A DNA stretch of 64,000 nucleotides, taken from NCBI RefSeq assembly GCF_052857255.1, contig NC_135504.1, positions 141,820,121 to 141,884,120 on the forward strand, given 5' to 3'. This stretch comes from Amblyomma americanum. Its lineage: Eukaryota > Arthropoda > Arachnida > Ixodida > Ixodidae. Below, piece by piece: positions 26,406 through 38,646 of this stretch. Under the pieces are notes generated by a model. The model worked only from the letters and a program-made list of their open reading frames with translations. It was not told where the DNA came from and made no database searches. The translations under genes and the position numbers were made by a program. The number at the start of each line of letters is the position of its first letter. The stretch's first letter is position 1.

Positions 26406-28915
26406 TCCGCGTTGGAGAAAGTCCGCGTTGGAGAAGGTCCGCGTTGGAGAAAGTCCGCGTTGGAGAAAGTCCGCGTTGGAGAAACTCCGCGTTGAAGAAA
26501 GTCCGCGTTGGAGAAAGTCCGCGCTGGAGAAACTCCGCGTTGTATAAACTCCGCGCTGGAGAAACTCCACGATGGAGAACCTCCGCGACGGACAAACTCC
26601 GCGATGGAGAAACTCCGCGTCGGAGAAAAGTCAGCTCTGGAGAAACTCTACGCTGAAGAAACTCCGCGCTAGAGCAACTCCGCGTTCGAGAAACTCCGCG
26701 CTGGAGAAACTCCGTGCTGCATAAAATCTGCGCTGGAGAAACTCCGGGCTGGAGAAACTCCGTGTTGGAGAAACTCCGCGCAGGAGAAACTTCGCGTTGG
26801 AGAAACTGCGTGTTGGAGAAACTCCGCGTTGGAGAAAGTCCGCGTTGGAGAAAGTCCGCGTTGGAGAGTGTCCGCGATGGAGAAACTCCGCGCTGGAGAA
26901 ACTCCGTGGTGTGGAAACTTCGCGTAGGAGAAACGGCGCGTTGGAGAAGCTCCGCGTTGGAGAAACACCGCGCTTGAAACACACCGCGCTGGAGAAACTC
27001 CGCGTTGGAGAAAGTCCGCGTTGGAGAAAGTCCGCGTTGGAGAAAGTCCGCGTTGGAGAAACTCCGCGTTGGATAAACTCCGCACTGGAGAAACTCCGCG
27101 TTGGAGAAAGTCCGCGTCGGAGAAGGTCCGCGTTGGAGAAACTCCGCGTTGGAGAAACTACGTGTTGTAGAAACTCCGCTTTGGAGAAACTTCGCGTTGA
27201 AGAAACGGCGCGTTGGAGATTATCCGCGTTGGAGAAACTCCGCACTTGAAACACACCGCGCTGGAGAAACTCCGCGTTGGAGAAAGTCCGCGTTGGAGAA
27301 GGTCCGCGTTGGAGAAAGTCCGCGTTGGAGAAAGTCCGCGTTGGAGAAACTCCGCGTTGAAGAAAGTCCGCGTTGGAGAAAGTCCGCGCTGGAGAAACTC
27401 CGCGTTGTATAAACTCCGCGATGAAGAAAGTCCGCGACGGACAAACTCCGCGATGGAGAAACTCCGCGTTGGAAAAAGTCCGCTCTGGAGAAACTCTACG
27501 CTGGAGAAACTCCGCGATGGAGACACTCCGCGCTGGAGAAACTCCGCGCTGGAGAAACTCCGCGATGGAGAACCTCCGCGACGGACAAACTCCGCGATGG
27601 AGAAATTCCACGTTGGAGAAAAGTCCGCTCTGGAGAAACTCTACGCTGAAGAAACTCCGCGCTAGAGCAACTCCGCGTTCGAGAAACTCCGCGCTGGAGA
27701 AACTCCGTGCTGCATAAAATCTGCGCTTGAGAAACTCCGGGCTGGAGAAACTCCGTGTTGGAGAAACTCCGCGCTGGAGAAACTTCGCGTTGGAGAAACT
27801 GCGCGTTGGAGAAACTCCGCGTTGGAGAAACTCCGCGTTGGAGAAACTCCGCGTTTGAGAAAGTCCGCGTTGGAGAAAGTCCGCGTTGGAGAGTGTCCGC
27901 GATGGAGAAACTCCGCGCTGGAGAAACTCCGTGGTGGGGAAACTTCGCGTAGGAGAAACGGCGCGTTGGAGAAGCTCCGCGTTGGAGAAACACCGCGCTT
28001 GAAACACACCGCGCTGGAGAAACTCCGCGTTGGAGAAAGTCCGCGTTGGAGAAGGTCCGCGTTGGAGAAAGTCCGCGTTGGAGAAAGTCCGCGCTGGAGA
28101 AACTCCGCGTTGAATAAACTCCGCGGTGGAGAAACTCCGCGATGAAGAAAGTCCGCAACGAACAAACTCCGCTATGGAGAAACTCCGCGTTGGAGAAAAG
28201 TCCGCTCTGGAGAAACTCTACGCTGGAGAAACTCGGCGCTATAGCAACTCCGCGTTGGAGAAACTCCGCGCTGGAGAAACTCCGTGCTGCATAAAATCTG
28301 CGCTGGAGAAACTCCGGGCTGGAGAAACTCCGCGCTGGAGAAACTCCGTGCTGGACAAACTCCGCGCTGGAGAAACTCCGCGATGAAAAAATTTCGCGCT
28401 GGAGAAACTCCGCGTTTGAGAAACTCCGAACTGGAGAAACTCCGCGATGGAGAAACTCCGCGCTGGAGAAACTCCGCGCTGGAGAAACTCCGCGATGGAG
28501 ACACTCCGCGCTGGAGAAACTGCGTGTTCGGGAAAATTCGCGTTGGAGAAACGGCGCGTTGGAGAAGCTCCGCGTTGGAGAAACTCCGCGCTTGAAACAC
28601 ACCGCGCTGGAGAAACTCCGCGTTGGAGAAGGTCCGCGTTGGAGAATGTCCGCGTTGGAGAAAGTCCGCGCTGGAGAAACTCCGCGTTGGATAAACTCCG
28701 CGCTGGAGAAACTCCGCGTTGGAGAAAGTCCGCGTCGGAGAAGGTCCGCGTTGGAGAAACTCCGCGTTGGAGAAACTCCGTGTTGTAGAAACTCCGCTTT
28801 GGAGGAACTTCGCGTTGAAGAAACGGCGCGTTGGAGATTCTCCGCGTTGGAGAAACTCCGCACTTGAAACACACCGCGCTGGAGAAACTCCGCGTTGGAG
28901 AAAGTTAGCGTTTGA
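24667..28915 (+). repeat. 4.1-4.2-kb higher-order repeat, copy 1
   Basis: Matches the following block at +4,244 bp near 24,683-25,100, then +4,148 bp (six units lost downstream), +4,132 bp and +4,131 bp. It overlaps the 4.61-kb copy 2, showing that successive duplications used different break points. The junction at about 28,905-28,920 reads GTTAGCGTTTGAGAAACTCC, against GTTAGCGTTTGAGAAGGTCC at 33,036. Confidence 0.8.
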
Positions 28916-31900
28916 GAAACTCCGCGTTGGAGAAACTCCGCGTTGGAGAAACTCCGCGTTTGAGAAAGTCCACGTTGGAGAAAGTTCGCGTTGGAGAGTG
29001 TCCGCGATGGAGAAACTCCGCGCTGGAGAAAATCCGTGGTGGGGAAACTTCGCGTAGGAGAAACGGCGCGTTGGAGAAGCTCCGCGTTGGAAAAACACAG
29101 CGCTTGAAACACACCGCGCTGGAGAAACTCCGCGTTGGAGAAAGTCCGCGTTGGAGAAGGTCCGCGTTGGAGAAAGTCCGCGCTGGAGAAACTCCGCGTT
29201 GTATAAACTCCGCGGTGGAGAAACTCCGCGATGAAGAAAGTCCGCAACGAACAAACTCCGCGTTGGAGAAACTCCGCGCTGGAGAAACTCCGTGCTGCAT
29301 AAAATCTGCGCTGGAGAAACTCCGGGCTGGAGAAACTCCGCGCTGGAGAAACTCCGTGTTGGAGAAACTCCGCGCTGGAGAAAGTCCGCGTTGGAGAGAG
29401 TCCGCGATGAAAAAATTTCGCGCTGGAGAAACTCCGCGTTTGAGAAACTCCGAACTGGAGAAACTCCGCGATGGAGAAACTCCGCGATGGAGACACTCCG
29501 CGCTGGAGAAACTGCGTGTTCGGGAAAATTCGCGTTGGAGAAACGGCGCGTTGGAGAAGCTCCGCGTTGGAGAAACTCCGCGCTTGAAACACACCGCGCT
29601 GGAGAAACTCCGCGTTGGAGAAGGTCCGCGTTGGAGAATGTCCGCGTTGGAGAAAGTCCGCGCTGGAGAAACTCCGCGTTGGATAAACTCCGCGCTGGAG
29701 AAACTCCGCGTTGGAGAAAGTCCGCGTCGGAGAAGGTCCGCGTTGGAGAAACTCCGCGTTGGAGAAACTTCGCGTTGAAGAAACGGCGCGTTGGAGATTC
29801 TCCGCGTTGGAGAAACTCCGCACTTGAAACACACCGCGCTGGAGAAACTCCGCGTTGGAGAAAGTCCGCGTTTGAGAAGGTCCGCGTTGGAGAAAGTCCG
29901 CGTTGGAGAAAGTCCGCGTTGGAGATACTCCGAACTCTAGAAACTCCGCGATGGAGACACTCCGCACTGGAGAAACTCCGCGTTGGAGAAAGTCCGCTTT
30001 GGAGAAGATCCGCGTTGGAGAAAGTCCGCGTTGGAGAAAGTCCGCGTTGGAGAAACTCCGCGTTGAAGAAAGTCCGCGTTGGAGAAAGTCCGCGCTGGAG
30101 AAACTCCGCGTTGTATAAACTCCGCGATGAAGAAAGTCCGCGACGGACAAACTCCGCGATGGAGAAACTCCGCGTTAGAGAAAAGACCGCTCTGGAGAAA
30201 CTCTACACTGGAGAAACTCCGCGCTGTAGCAACTCCGCGTTGGAGCAACTCCGCGCTGGAGAAACTCTGTGCTGGACAAACTCCGCGCTGGAGAAACTCC
30301 GTGTTGGAGAAACTCCGCGCTGGAGAAACTTCGCGTTGGAGAAACTGCGCGTTGGAGAAACTTCGCTTTGAAGAAACGGCGCGTTGGAGAAACTCCGCGT
30401 CGGAGAAGGTCCGCGTTGGAGAAAGTCCGCGTTGGAGAAAATCCGTGATGTAGAAACTCCGCCTTGGAGAAACTTCGCGTTGAAGAAACGGAGCGTTGGA
30501 GATACTCCGCGTTGGAGAAACTACGCGCTTGAAACACAGCGCGCTGGAGAAACTCCGCGTTGGAGAAAGTCCGCGTTGGAGAAGGTCCGCGTTGGAGAAA
30601 GTCCGCGTTGGAGAAAGTCCGCGTTGGAGAAACTCCGCGTTGAAGAAAGTCCGCGTTGGAGAAAGTCCGCGCTGGAGAAACTCCGCGTTGTATAAACTCC
30701 GCGCTGGAGAAACTCCACGATGGAGAACCTCCGCGACGGACAAACTCCGCGATGGAGAAACTCCGCGTCGGAGAAAAGTCAGCTCTGGAGAAACTCTACG
30801 CTGAAGAAACTCCGCGCTAGAGCAACTCCGCGTTCGAGAAACTCCGCGCTGGAGAAACTCCGTGCTGCATAAAATCTGCGCTGGAGAAACTCCGGGCTGG
30901 AGAAACTCCGTGTTGGAGAAACTCCGCGCTGGAGAAACTTCGCGTTGGAGAAACTGCGTGTTGGAGAAACTCCGCGTTGGAGAAAGTCCGCGTTGGAGAA
31001 AGTCCGCGTTGGAGAGTGCCCGCGATGGAGAAACTCCGCGCTGGAGAAACTCCGTGGTGTGGAAACTTCGCGTAGGAGAAACGGCGCGTTGGAGAAGCTC
31101 CGCGTTGGAGAAACACCGCGCTTGAAACACACCGCGCTGGAGAAACTCCGCGTTGGAGAAAGTCCGCGTTGGAGAAAGTCCGCGTTGGAGAAACTCCGCG
31201 TTGGATAAACTCCGCACTGGAGAAACTCCGCGTTGGAGAAAGTCCGCGTCGGAGAAGGTCCGCGTTGGAGAAACTCCGCGTTGGAGAAACTACGTGTTGT
31301 AGAAACTCCGCTTTGGAGAAACTTCGCGTTGAAGAAACGGCGCGTTGGAGATTATCCGCGTTGGAGAAACTCCGCACTTGAAACACACCGCGCTGGAGAA
31401 ACTCCGCGTTGGAGAAAGTCCGCGTTGGAGAAGGTCCGCGTTGGAGAAAGTCCGCGTTGGAGAAAGTCCGCGTTGGAGAAACTCCGCGTTGAAGAAAGTC
31501 CGCGTTGGAGAAAGTCCGCGCTGGAGAAACTCCGCGTTGTATAAACTCCGCGATGAAGAAAGTCCGCGACGGACAAACTCCGTGATGGAGAAACTCCGCG
31601 TTGGAAAAAGTCCGCTCTGGAGAAACTCTACGCTGGAGAAACTCCGCGATGGAGACACTCCGCGCTGGAGAAACTCCGCGCTGGAGAAACTCCGCGATGG
31701 AGAACCTCCGCGACGGACAAACTCCGCGATGGAGAAATTCCACGTTGGAGAAAAGTCCGCTCTGGAGAAACTCTACGCTGAAGAAACTCCGCGCTAGAGC
31801 AACTCCGCGTTCGAGAAACTCCGCGCTGGAGAAACTCCGTGCGCATAAAATCTGCGCTTGAGAAACTCCGGGCTGGAGAAACTCCGTGTTGGAGAAACTC

Positions 31901-33040
31901 CGCGCTGGAGAAACTTCGCGTTGGAGAAACTGCGCGTTGGAGAAACTCCGCGTTGGAGAAACTCCGCGTTGGAGAAACTCCGCGTTTGAGAAAGTCCGCG
32001 TTGGAGAAAGTCCGCGTTGGAGAGTGTCCGCGATGGAGAAACTCCGCGCTGGAGAAACTCCGTGGTGGGGAAACTTCGCGTAGGAGAAACGGCGCGTTGG
32101 AGAAGCTCCGCGTTGGAGAAACACCGCGCTGGAAACACACCGCGCTGGAGAAACTCCGCGTTGGAGAAAGTCCGCGTTGGAGAAGGTCCGCGTTGGAGAA
32201 AGTCCGCGTTGGAGAAAGTCCGCGCTGGAGAAACTCCGCGTTGAATAAACTCCGCGGTGGAGAAACTCCGCGATGAAGAAAGTCCGCAACGAACAAACTC
32301 CGCTATGGAGAAACTCCGCGTTGGAGAAAAGTCCGCTCTGGAGAAACTCTACGCTGGAGAAACTCGGCGCTATAGCAACTCCGCGTTGGAGAAACTCCGC
32401 GCTGGAGAAACTCCGTGCTGCATAAAATCTGCGCTGGAGAAACTCCGGGCTGGAGAAACTCCGCGCTGGAGAAACTCCGTGCTGGACAAACTCCGCGCTG
32501 GAGAAACTCCGCGATGAAAAAATTTCGCGCTGGAGAAACTCCGCGTTTGAGAAACTCCGAACTGGAGAAACTCCGCGATGGAGAAACTCCGCGCTGGAGA
32601 AACTCCGCGCTGGAGAAACTCCGCGATGGAGACACTCCGCGCTGGAGAAACTGCGTGTTCGGGAAAATTCGCGTTGGAGAAACGGCGCGTTGGAGAAGCT
32701 CCGCGTTGGAGAAACTCCGCGCTTGAAACACACCGCGCTGGAGAAACTCCGCGTTGGAGAAGGTCCGCGTTGGAGAATGTCCGCGTTGGAGAAAGTCCGC
32801 GCTGGAGAAACTCCGCGTTGGATAAACTCCGCGCTGGAGAAACTCCGCGTTGGAGAAAGTCCGCGTCGGAGAAGGTCCGCGTTGGAGAAACTCCGCGTTG
32901 GAGAAACTCCGTGTTGTAGAAACTCCGCTTTGGAGGAACTTCGCGTTGAAGAAACGGCGCGTTGGAGATTCTCCGCGTTGGAGAAACTCCGCACTTGAAA
33001 CACACCGCGCTGGAGAAACTCCGCGTTGGAGAAAGTTAGC
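28916..33040 (+). repeat. 4.1-4.2-kb higher-order repeat, copy 2
   Basis: Counterpart of 24,667-28,915. Anchors: CTCTAGAAAC island 25,790 to 29,938 (+4,148), ACTACGTGTTG unit 27,156 to 31,288 (+4,132), GATGAAAAAATTT near 28,382 to 32,513 (+4,131). A 15-bp unit at 31,838-31,852 accounts for the last 1-bp shift. Confidence 0.8.
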
Positions 33041-34962
33041 GTTTGAGAAGGTCCGCGTTGGAGAAAGTCCGCGTTGGAGAAAGTCCGCGTTGGAGAAACT
33101 CCGCGTTGAAGAAAGTCCGCGTTGGAGAAAGTCCGCGCTGGAGAAACTCCGCGTTGTATAAACTCCGCGATGAAGAAAGTCTGCGACGGACAAACTCCGC
33201 GCTGGAGAAACTCCGTGTTGGGGAAACTTCGCGTTGGAGAAACGGTGCGTTGGAGAAGCTCCGCGTTGGAGAAACTGCGCGCTTGAAACACACCGCGCTG
33301 GAGAAACTCCGCGTTGGAGAAAGTCCGCGTTGGAGAAGGTCCGCGTTGGAGAAAGTCCGCGCTGGAGAAACTCCGCGTTGTATAAACTCCGCGCTGGAGA
33401 AACTCCGCGATGGAGAACCTCCGCGACGGACAAACTCCGCGATGGAGAAACTCCACGTTGGAGAAAAGTCCGCTCTGGAGAAACTCTACGCTGAAGAAAC
33501 TCCGCGCTAGAGCAACTCTGCGTTCGAGAAACTCCGCGCTGGAGAAACTCCGTGCTGCATAAAATCTGCGCTTCAGAAACTCCGGGCTGGAGAAACTCCG
33601 TGTTGGAGAAACTCCGCGCTGGAGAAACTTCGCGTTGGAGAAACTGCGCGTTGGAGAAACTCCGCGTTGGAGAAACTCCGCGTTGGAGAAACTCCGCGTT
33701 TGAGAAAGTCCACGTTGGAGAAAGTCCGCGTTGGAGAGTGTCCGCGATGGAGAAACTCCGCGCTGGAGAAACTCCGTGGTGGGGAAACTTCGCGTAGGAG
33801 AAACGGCGCGTTGGAGAAGCTCCGCGTTGGAGAAACACAGCGCTTGAAACACACCGCGCTGGAGAAACTCCGCGTTGGAGAAAGTCCGCGTTGGAGAAGG
33901 TCCGCGTTGGAGAAAGTCCGCGTTGGAGAAAGTCCGCGCTGGAGAAACTCCGCGTTGTATAAACTCCGCGATGGAGAAACTCCGGGCTGGAGAAACTCCG
34001 CGCTGGAGAAACTCCGTGCTGGACAAACTCCGCGCTGGAGAAACTCCGTGTTGGAGAAACTCCGCGCTGGAGAAACTTCGCGTTGGAGAAACTGCGCGTT
34101 GGAGAAACTCCGCGTTGGAGAAACTCCGCGTTGGAGAAAGTCCGCGTTGGAGAGAGTCCGCGATGAAAAAATTTCGCGCTGGAGAAACTCCGCGTTTGAG
34201 AAACTCCGAACTGGAGAAACTCCGCGATGGAGAAACTCCGCGATGGAGACACTCCGCGCTGGAGAAACTGCGTGTTCGGGAAAATTCGCGTTGGAGAAAC
34301 AGCGCGTTGGAGAAGCTCCGCGTTGGAGAAACTCCGCGCTTGAAACACACCGCGCTGGAGAAACTCCGCGTTGGAGAAGGTCCGCGTTGGAGAATGTCCG
34401 CGTTGGAGAAAGTCCGCGCTGGAGAAACTCCGCGTTGGATAAACTCCGCGCTGGAGAAACTCCGCGTTGGAGAAAGTCCGCGTCGGAGAAGGTCCGCGTT
34501 GGAGATTCTCCGCGTTGGAGAAACTCCGCACTTGAAACACACCGCGCTGGAGAAACTCCGCGTTGGAGAAAGTCCGCGTTTGAGAAGGTCCGCGTTGGAG
34601 AAAGTCCGCGTTGGAGAAAGTCCGCGTTGGAGAAACTCCGCGTTGAAGAAAGTCCGCGTTGGAGAAAGTCAGCGCTGGAGAAACTCCGCGTTGTATAAAC
34701 TCCGCGATGAAGAAAGTCCGCGACGGACAAACTCCGCGCTGGAGAAACTCCGCGCTGGAGAAACTCCGTGGTGTGGAAACTTCGCGTAGGAGAAACGGCG
34801 CGTTGGAGAAGCTCCGCGTTGGAGAAACACCGCGCTTGAAACACACCGCGCTGGAGAAACTCCGCGTTGGAGAAAGTCCGCGTTGGAGAAAGTCCGCGTT
34901 GGAGAAAGTCCGCGTTGGAGAAACTCCGCGTTGGATAAACTCCGCGCTGGAGAAACTCCGCG
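31233..34962 (+). repeat. 3.7-kb higher-order repeat, copy 1
   Basis: The block beginning with the ACTACGTGTTGTAG-containing segment recurs at 34,963 (+3,730) and again at 38,647 (+3,684). The previous instance starts at 27,101. Internal anchors: CGCTATAGCAACTCC and the GATGAAAAAATTT unit recur at +3,699 bp. Confidence 0.78.
31838..31852 (+). repeat. 15-bp unit in GCATAAAATC marker
   Basis: CGTGCGCATAAAATC lacks the T of the usual CGTGCTGCATAAAATC. It is seen only here and accounts for the change from +4,132 to +4,131 bp against the preceding copy. Confidence 0.85.
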
Positions 34963-37900
34963 TTGGAGAAAGTCCGCGTCGGAGAAGGTCCGCGTTGGAG
35001 AAACTCCGCGTTGGAGAAACTACGTGTTGTAGAAACTCCGCTTTGGAGAAACTTCGCGTTGAAGAAACGGCGCGTTGGAGATTATCCGCGTTGGAGAAAC
35101 TCCGCACTTGAAACACACCGCGCTGGAGAAACTCCGCGTTGGAGAAAGTCCGCGTTGGAGAAGGTCCGCGTTGGAGAAAGTCCGCGTTGGAGAAAGTCCG
35201 CGTTGGAGAAACTCCGCGTTGAAGAAAGTCCGCGTTGGAGAAAGTCCGCGCTGGAGAAACTCCGCGTTGTATAAACTCCGCGATGAAGAAAGTCCGCGAC
35301 GGACAAACTCCGCGATGGAGAAACTCCGCGTTGGAAAAAGTCCGCTCTGGAGAAACTCTACGCTGGAGAAACTCCGCGATGGAGACACTCCGCGCTGGAG
35401 AAACTCCGCGCTGGAGAAACTCCGCGATGGAGAACCTCCGCGACGGACAAACTCCGCGATGGAGAAATTCCACGTTGGAGAAAAGTCCGCTCTGGAGAAA
35501 CTCTACGCTGAAGAAACTCCGCGCTAGAGCAACTCCGCGTTCGAGAAACTCCGCGCTGGAGAAACTCCGTGCTGCATAAAATCTGCGCTTGAGAAACTCC
35601 GGGCTGGAGAAACTCCGTGTTGGAGAAACTCCGCGCTGGAGAAACTTCGCGTTGGAGAAACTGCGCGTTGGAGAAACTCCGCGTTTGAGAAAGTCCGCGT
35701 TGGAGAAAGTCCGCGTTGGAGAGTGTCCGCGATGGAGAAACTCCGCGCTGGAGAAACTCCGTGGTGGGGAAACTTCGCGTAGGAGAAACGGCGCGTTGGA
35801 GAAGCTCCGCGTTGGAGAAACACCGCGCTTGAAACACACCGCGCTGGAGAAACTCCGCGTTGGAGAAAGTCCGCGTTGGAGAAGGTCCGCGTTGGAGAAA
35901 GTCCGCGTTGGAGAAAGTCCGCGCTGGAGAAACTCCGCGTTGAATAAACTCCGCGGTGGAGAAACTCCGCGATGAAGAAAGTCCGCAACGAACAAACTCC
36001 GCTATGGAGAAACTCCGCGTTGGAGAAAAGTCCGCTCTGGAGAAACTCTACGCTGGAGAAACTCGGCGCTATAGCAACTCCGCGTTGGAGAAACTCCGCG
36101 CTGGAGAAACTCCGTGCTGCATAAAATCTGCGCTGGAGAAACTCCGGGCTGGAGAAACTCCGCGCTGGAGAAACTCCGTGCTGGACAAACTCCGCGCTGG
36201 AGAAACTCCGCGATGAAAAAATTTCGCGCTGGAGAAACTCCGCGTTTGAGAAACTCCGAACTGGAGAAACTCCGCGATGGAGAAACTCCGCGCTGGAGAA
36301 ACTCCGCGATGGAGACACTCCGCGCTGGAGAAACTGCGTGTTCGGGAAAATTCGCGTTGGAGAAACGGCGCGTTGGAGAAGCTCCGCGTTGGAGAAACTC
36401 CGCGCTTGAAACACACCGCGCTGGAGAAACTCCGCGTTGGAGAAGGTCCGCGTTGGAGAATGTCCGCGTTGGAGAAAGTCCGCGCTGGAGAAACTCCGCG
36501 TTGGATAAACTCCGCGCTGGAGAAACTCCGCGTTGGAGAAAGTCCGCGTCGGAGAAGGTCCGCGTTGGAGAAACTCCGCGTTGGAGAAACTCCGTGTTGT
36601 AGAAACTCCGCTTTGGAGGAACTTCGCGTTGAAGAAACGGCGCGTTGGAGATTCTCCGCGTTGGAGAAACTCCGCACTTGAAACACACCGCGCTGGAGAA
36701 ACTCCGCGTTGGAGAAAGTCCGCGTTTGAGAAGGTCCGCGTTGGAGAAAGTCCGCGTTGGAGAAAGTCCGCGTTGGAGAAACTCCGCGTTGAAGAAAGTC
36801 CGCGTTGGAGAAAGTCCGCGCTGGAGAAACTCCGCGTTGTATAAACTCCGCGATGAAGAAAGTCCGCGACGGACAAACTCCGCGCTGGAGAAACTCCGTG
36901 TTGGGGAAACTTCGCGTTGGAGAAACGGTGCGTTGGAGAAGCTCCGCGTTGGAGAAACTGCGCGCTTGAAACACACCGCGCTGGAGAAACTCCGCGACGG
37001 ACAAACTCCGCGATGGAGAAACTCCACGTTGGAGAAAAGTCCGCTCTGGAGAAACTCTACGCTGAAGAAACTCCGCGCTAGAGCAACTCTGCGTTCGAGA
37101 AACTCCGCGCTGGAGAAACTCCGTGCTGCATAAAATCTGCGCTTCAGAAACTCCGGGCTGGAGAAACTCCGTGTTGGAGAAACTCCGCGCTGGAGAAACT
37201 TCGCGTTGGAGAAACTGCGCGTTGGAGAAACTCCGCGTTGGAGAAACTCCGCGTTGGAGAAACTCCGCGTTTGAGAAAGTCCACGTTGGAGAAAGTCCGC
37301 GTTGGAGAGTGTCCGCGATGGAGAAACTCCGCGCTGGAGAAACTCCGTGGTGGGGAAACTTCGCGTAGGAGAAACGGCGCGTTGGAGAAGCTCCGCGTTG
37401 GAGAAACACAGCGCTTGAAACACACCGCGCTGGAGAAACTCCGCGTTGGAGAAAGTCCGCGTTGGAGAAGGTCCGCGTTGGAGAAAGTCCGCGTTGGAGA
37501 AAGTCCGCGCTGGAGAAACTCCGCGTTGTATAAACTCCGCGATGGAGAAACTCCGCGTTGGAGAAAAGTCCGCTGTGGAGAAACTCTACGCTGGAGAAAC
37601 TCCGCGCTATAGCAACTCCGCGTTGGAGAAACTCCGCGCTGGAGAAACTCCGTGCTGCATAAAATCTGCGCTGGAGAAACTCCGGGCTGGAGAAACTCCG
37701 CGCTGGAGAAACTCCGTGCTGGACAAACTCCGCGCTGGAGAAACTCCGTGTTGGAGAAACTCCGCGCTGGAGAAACTTCGCGTTGGAGAAACTGCGCGTT
37801 GGAGAAACTCCGCGTTGGAGAAACTCCGCGTTGGAGAAAGTCCGCGTTGGAGAGAGTCCGCGATGAAAAAATTTCGCGCTGGAGAAACTCCGCGTTTGAG

Positions 37901-38646
37901 AAACTCCGAACTGGAGAAACTCCGGGATGGAGAAACTCCGCGATGGAGACACTCCGCGCTGGAGAAACTGCGTGTTCGGGAAAATTCGCGTTGGAGAAAC
38001 AGCGCGTTGGAGAAGCTCCGCGTTGGAGAAACTCCGCGCTTGAAACACACCGCGCTGGAGAAACTCCGCGTTGGAGAAGGTCCGCGTTGGAGAATGTCCG
38101 CGTTGGAGAAAGTCCGCGCTGGAGAAACTCCGCGTTGGATAAACTCCGCGCTGGAGAAACTCCGCGTTGGAGAAAGTCCGCGTCGGAGAAACTTCGCGTT
38201 GAAGAAACTCCGCGTTGGAGAAACTTCGCGTTGAAGAAACGGCGCGTTGGAGATTCTCCGCGTTGGAGAAACTCCGCACTTGAAACACACCGCGCTGGAG
38301 AAACTCCGCGTTGGAGAAAGTCCGCGTTTGTGAAGGTCCGCGTTGGAGAAAGTCCGCGTTGGAGAAAGTCCGCGTTGTATAAACTCCGCGATGAAGAAAG
38401 TCCGCGACGGACAAACTCCGCGCTGGAGAAACTCCGCGCTGGAGAAACTCCGTGGTGTGGAAACTTCGCGTAGGAGAAACGGCGCGTTGGAGAAGCTCCG
38501 CGTTGGAGAAACACCGCGCTTGAAACACACCGCGCTGGAGAAACTCCGCGTTGGAGAAAGTCCGCGTTGGAGAAAGTCCGCGTTGGAGAAAGTCCGCGTT
38601 GGAGAAACTCCGCGTTGGATAAACTCCGCGCTGGAGAAACTCCGCG
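34963..38646 (+). repeat. 3.7-kb higher-order repeat, copy 2
   Basis: Counterpart of 31,233-34,962. It contains a deletion near 36,985, where CTTGAAACACACC is soon followed by a GACGGACAAAC unit, giving the shorter 3,571-bp spacing between GCTTCAGAAAC anchors at 33,552 and 37,123. Confidence 0.78.

Noticed and set aside
30817..34542. 1,241-codon minus-strand open frame starting with Met (others of 1,230 codons at 32,303-35,995 and 1,130 at 16,191-19,583) as a giant repeat protein
   Set aside because: All three frames on each strand read the same 16-residue cycle because 16 = 1 mod 3, and the consensus has no stops in any frame. Overlapping frames are open at once, frame borders fall at random variant units, and there is no non-repeat N- or C-terminal domain, signal peptide or start context.
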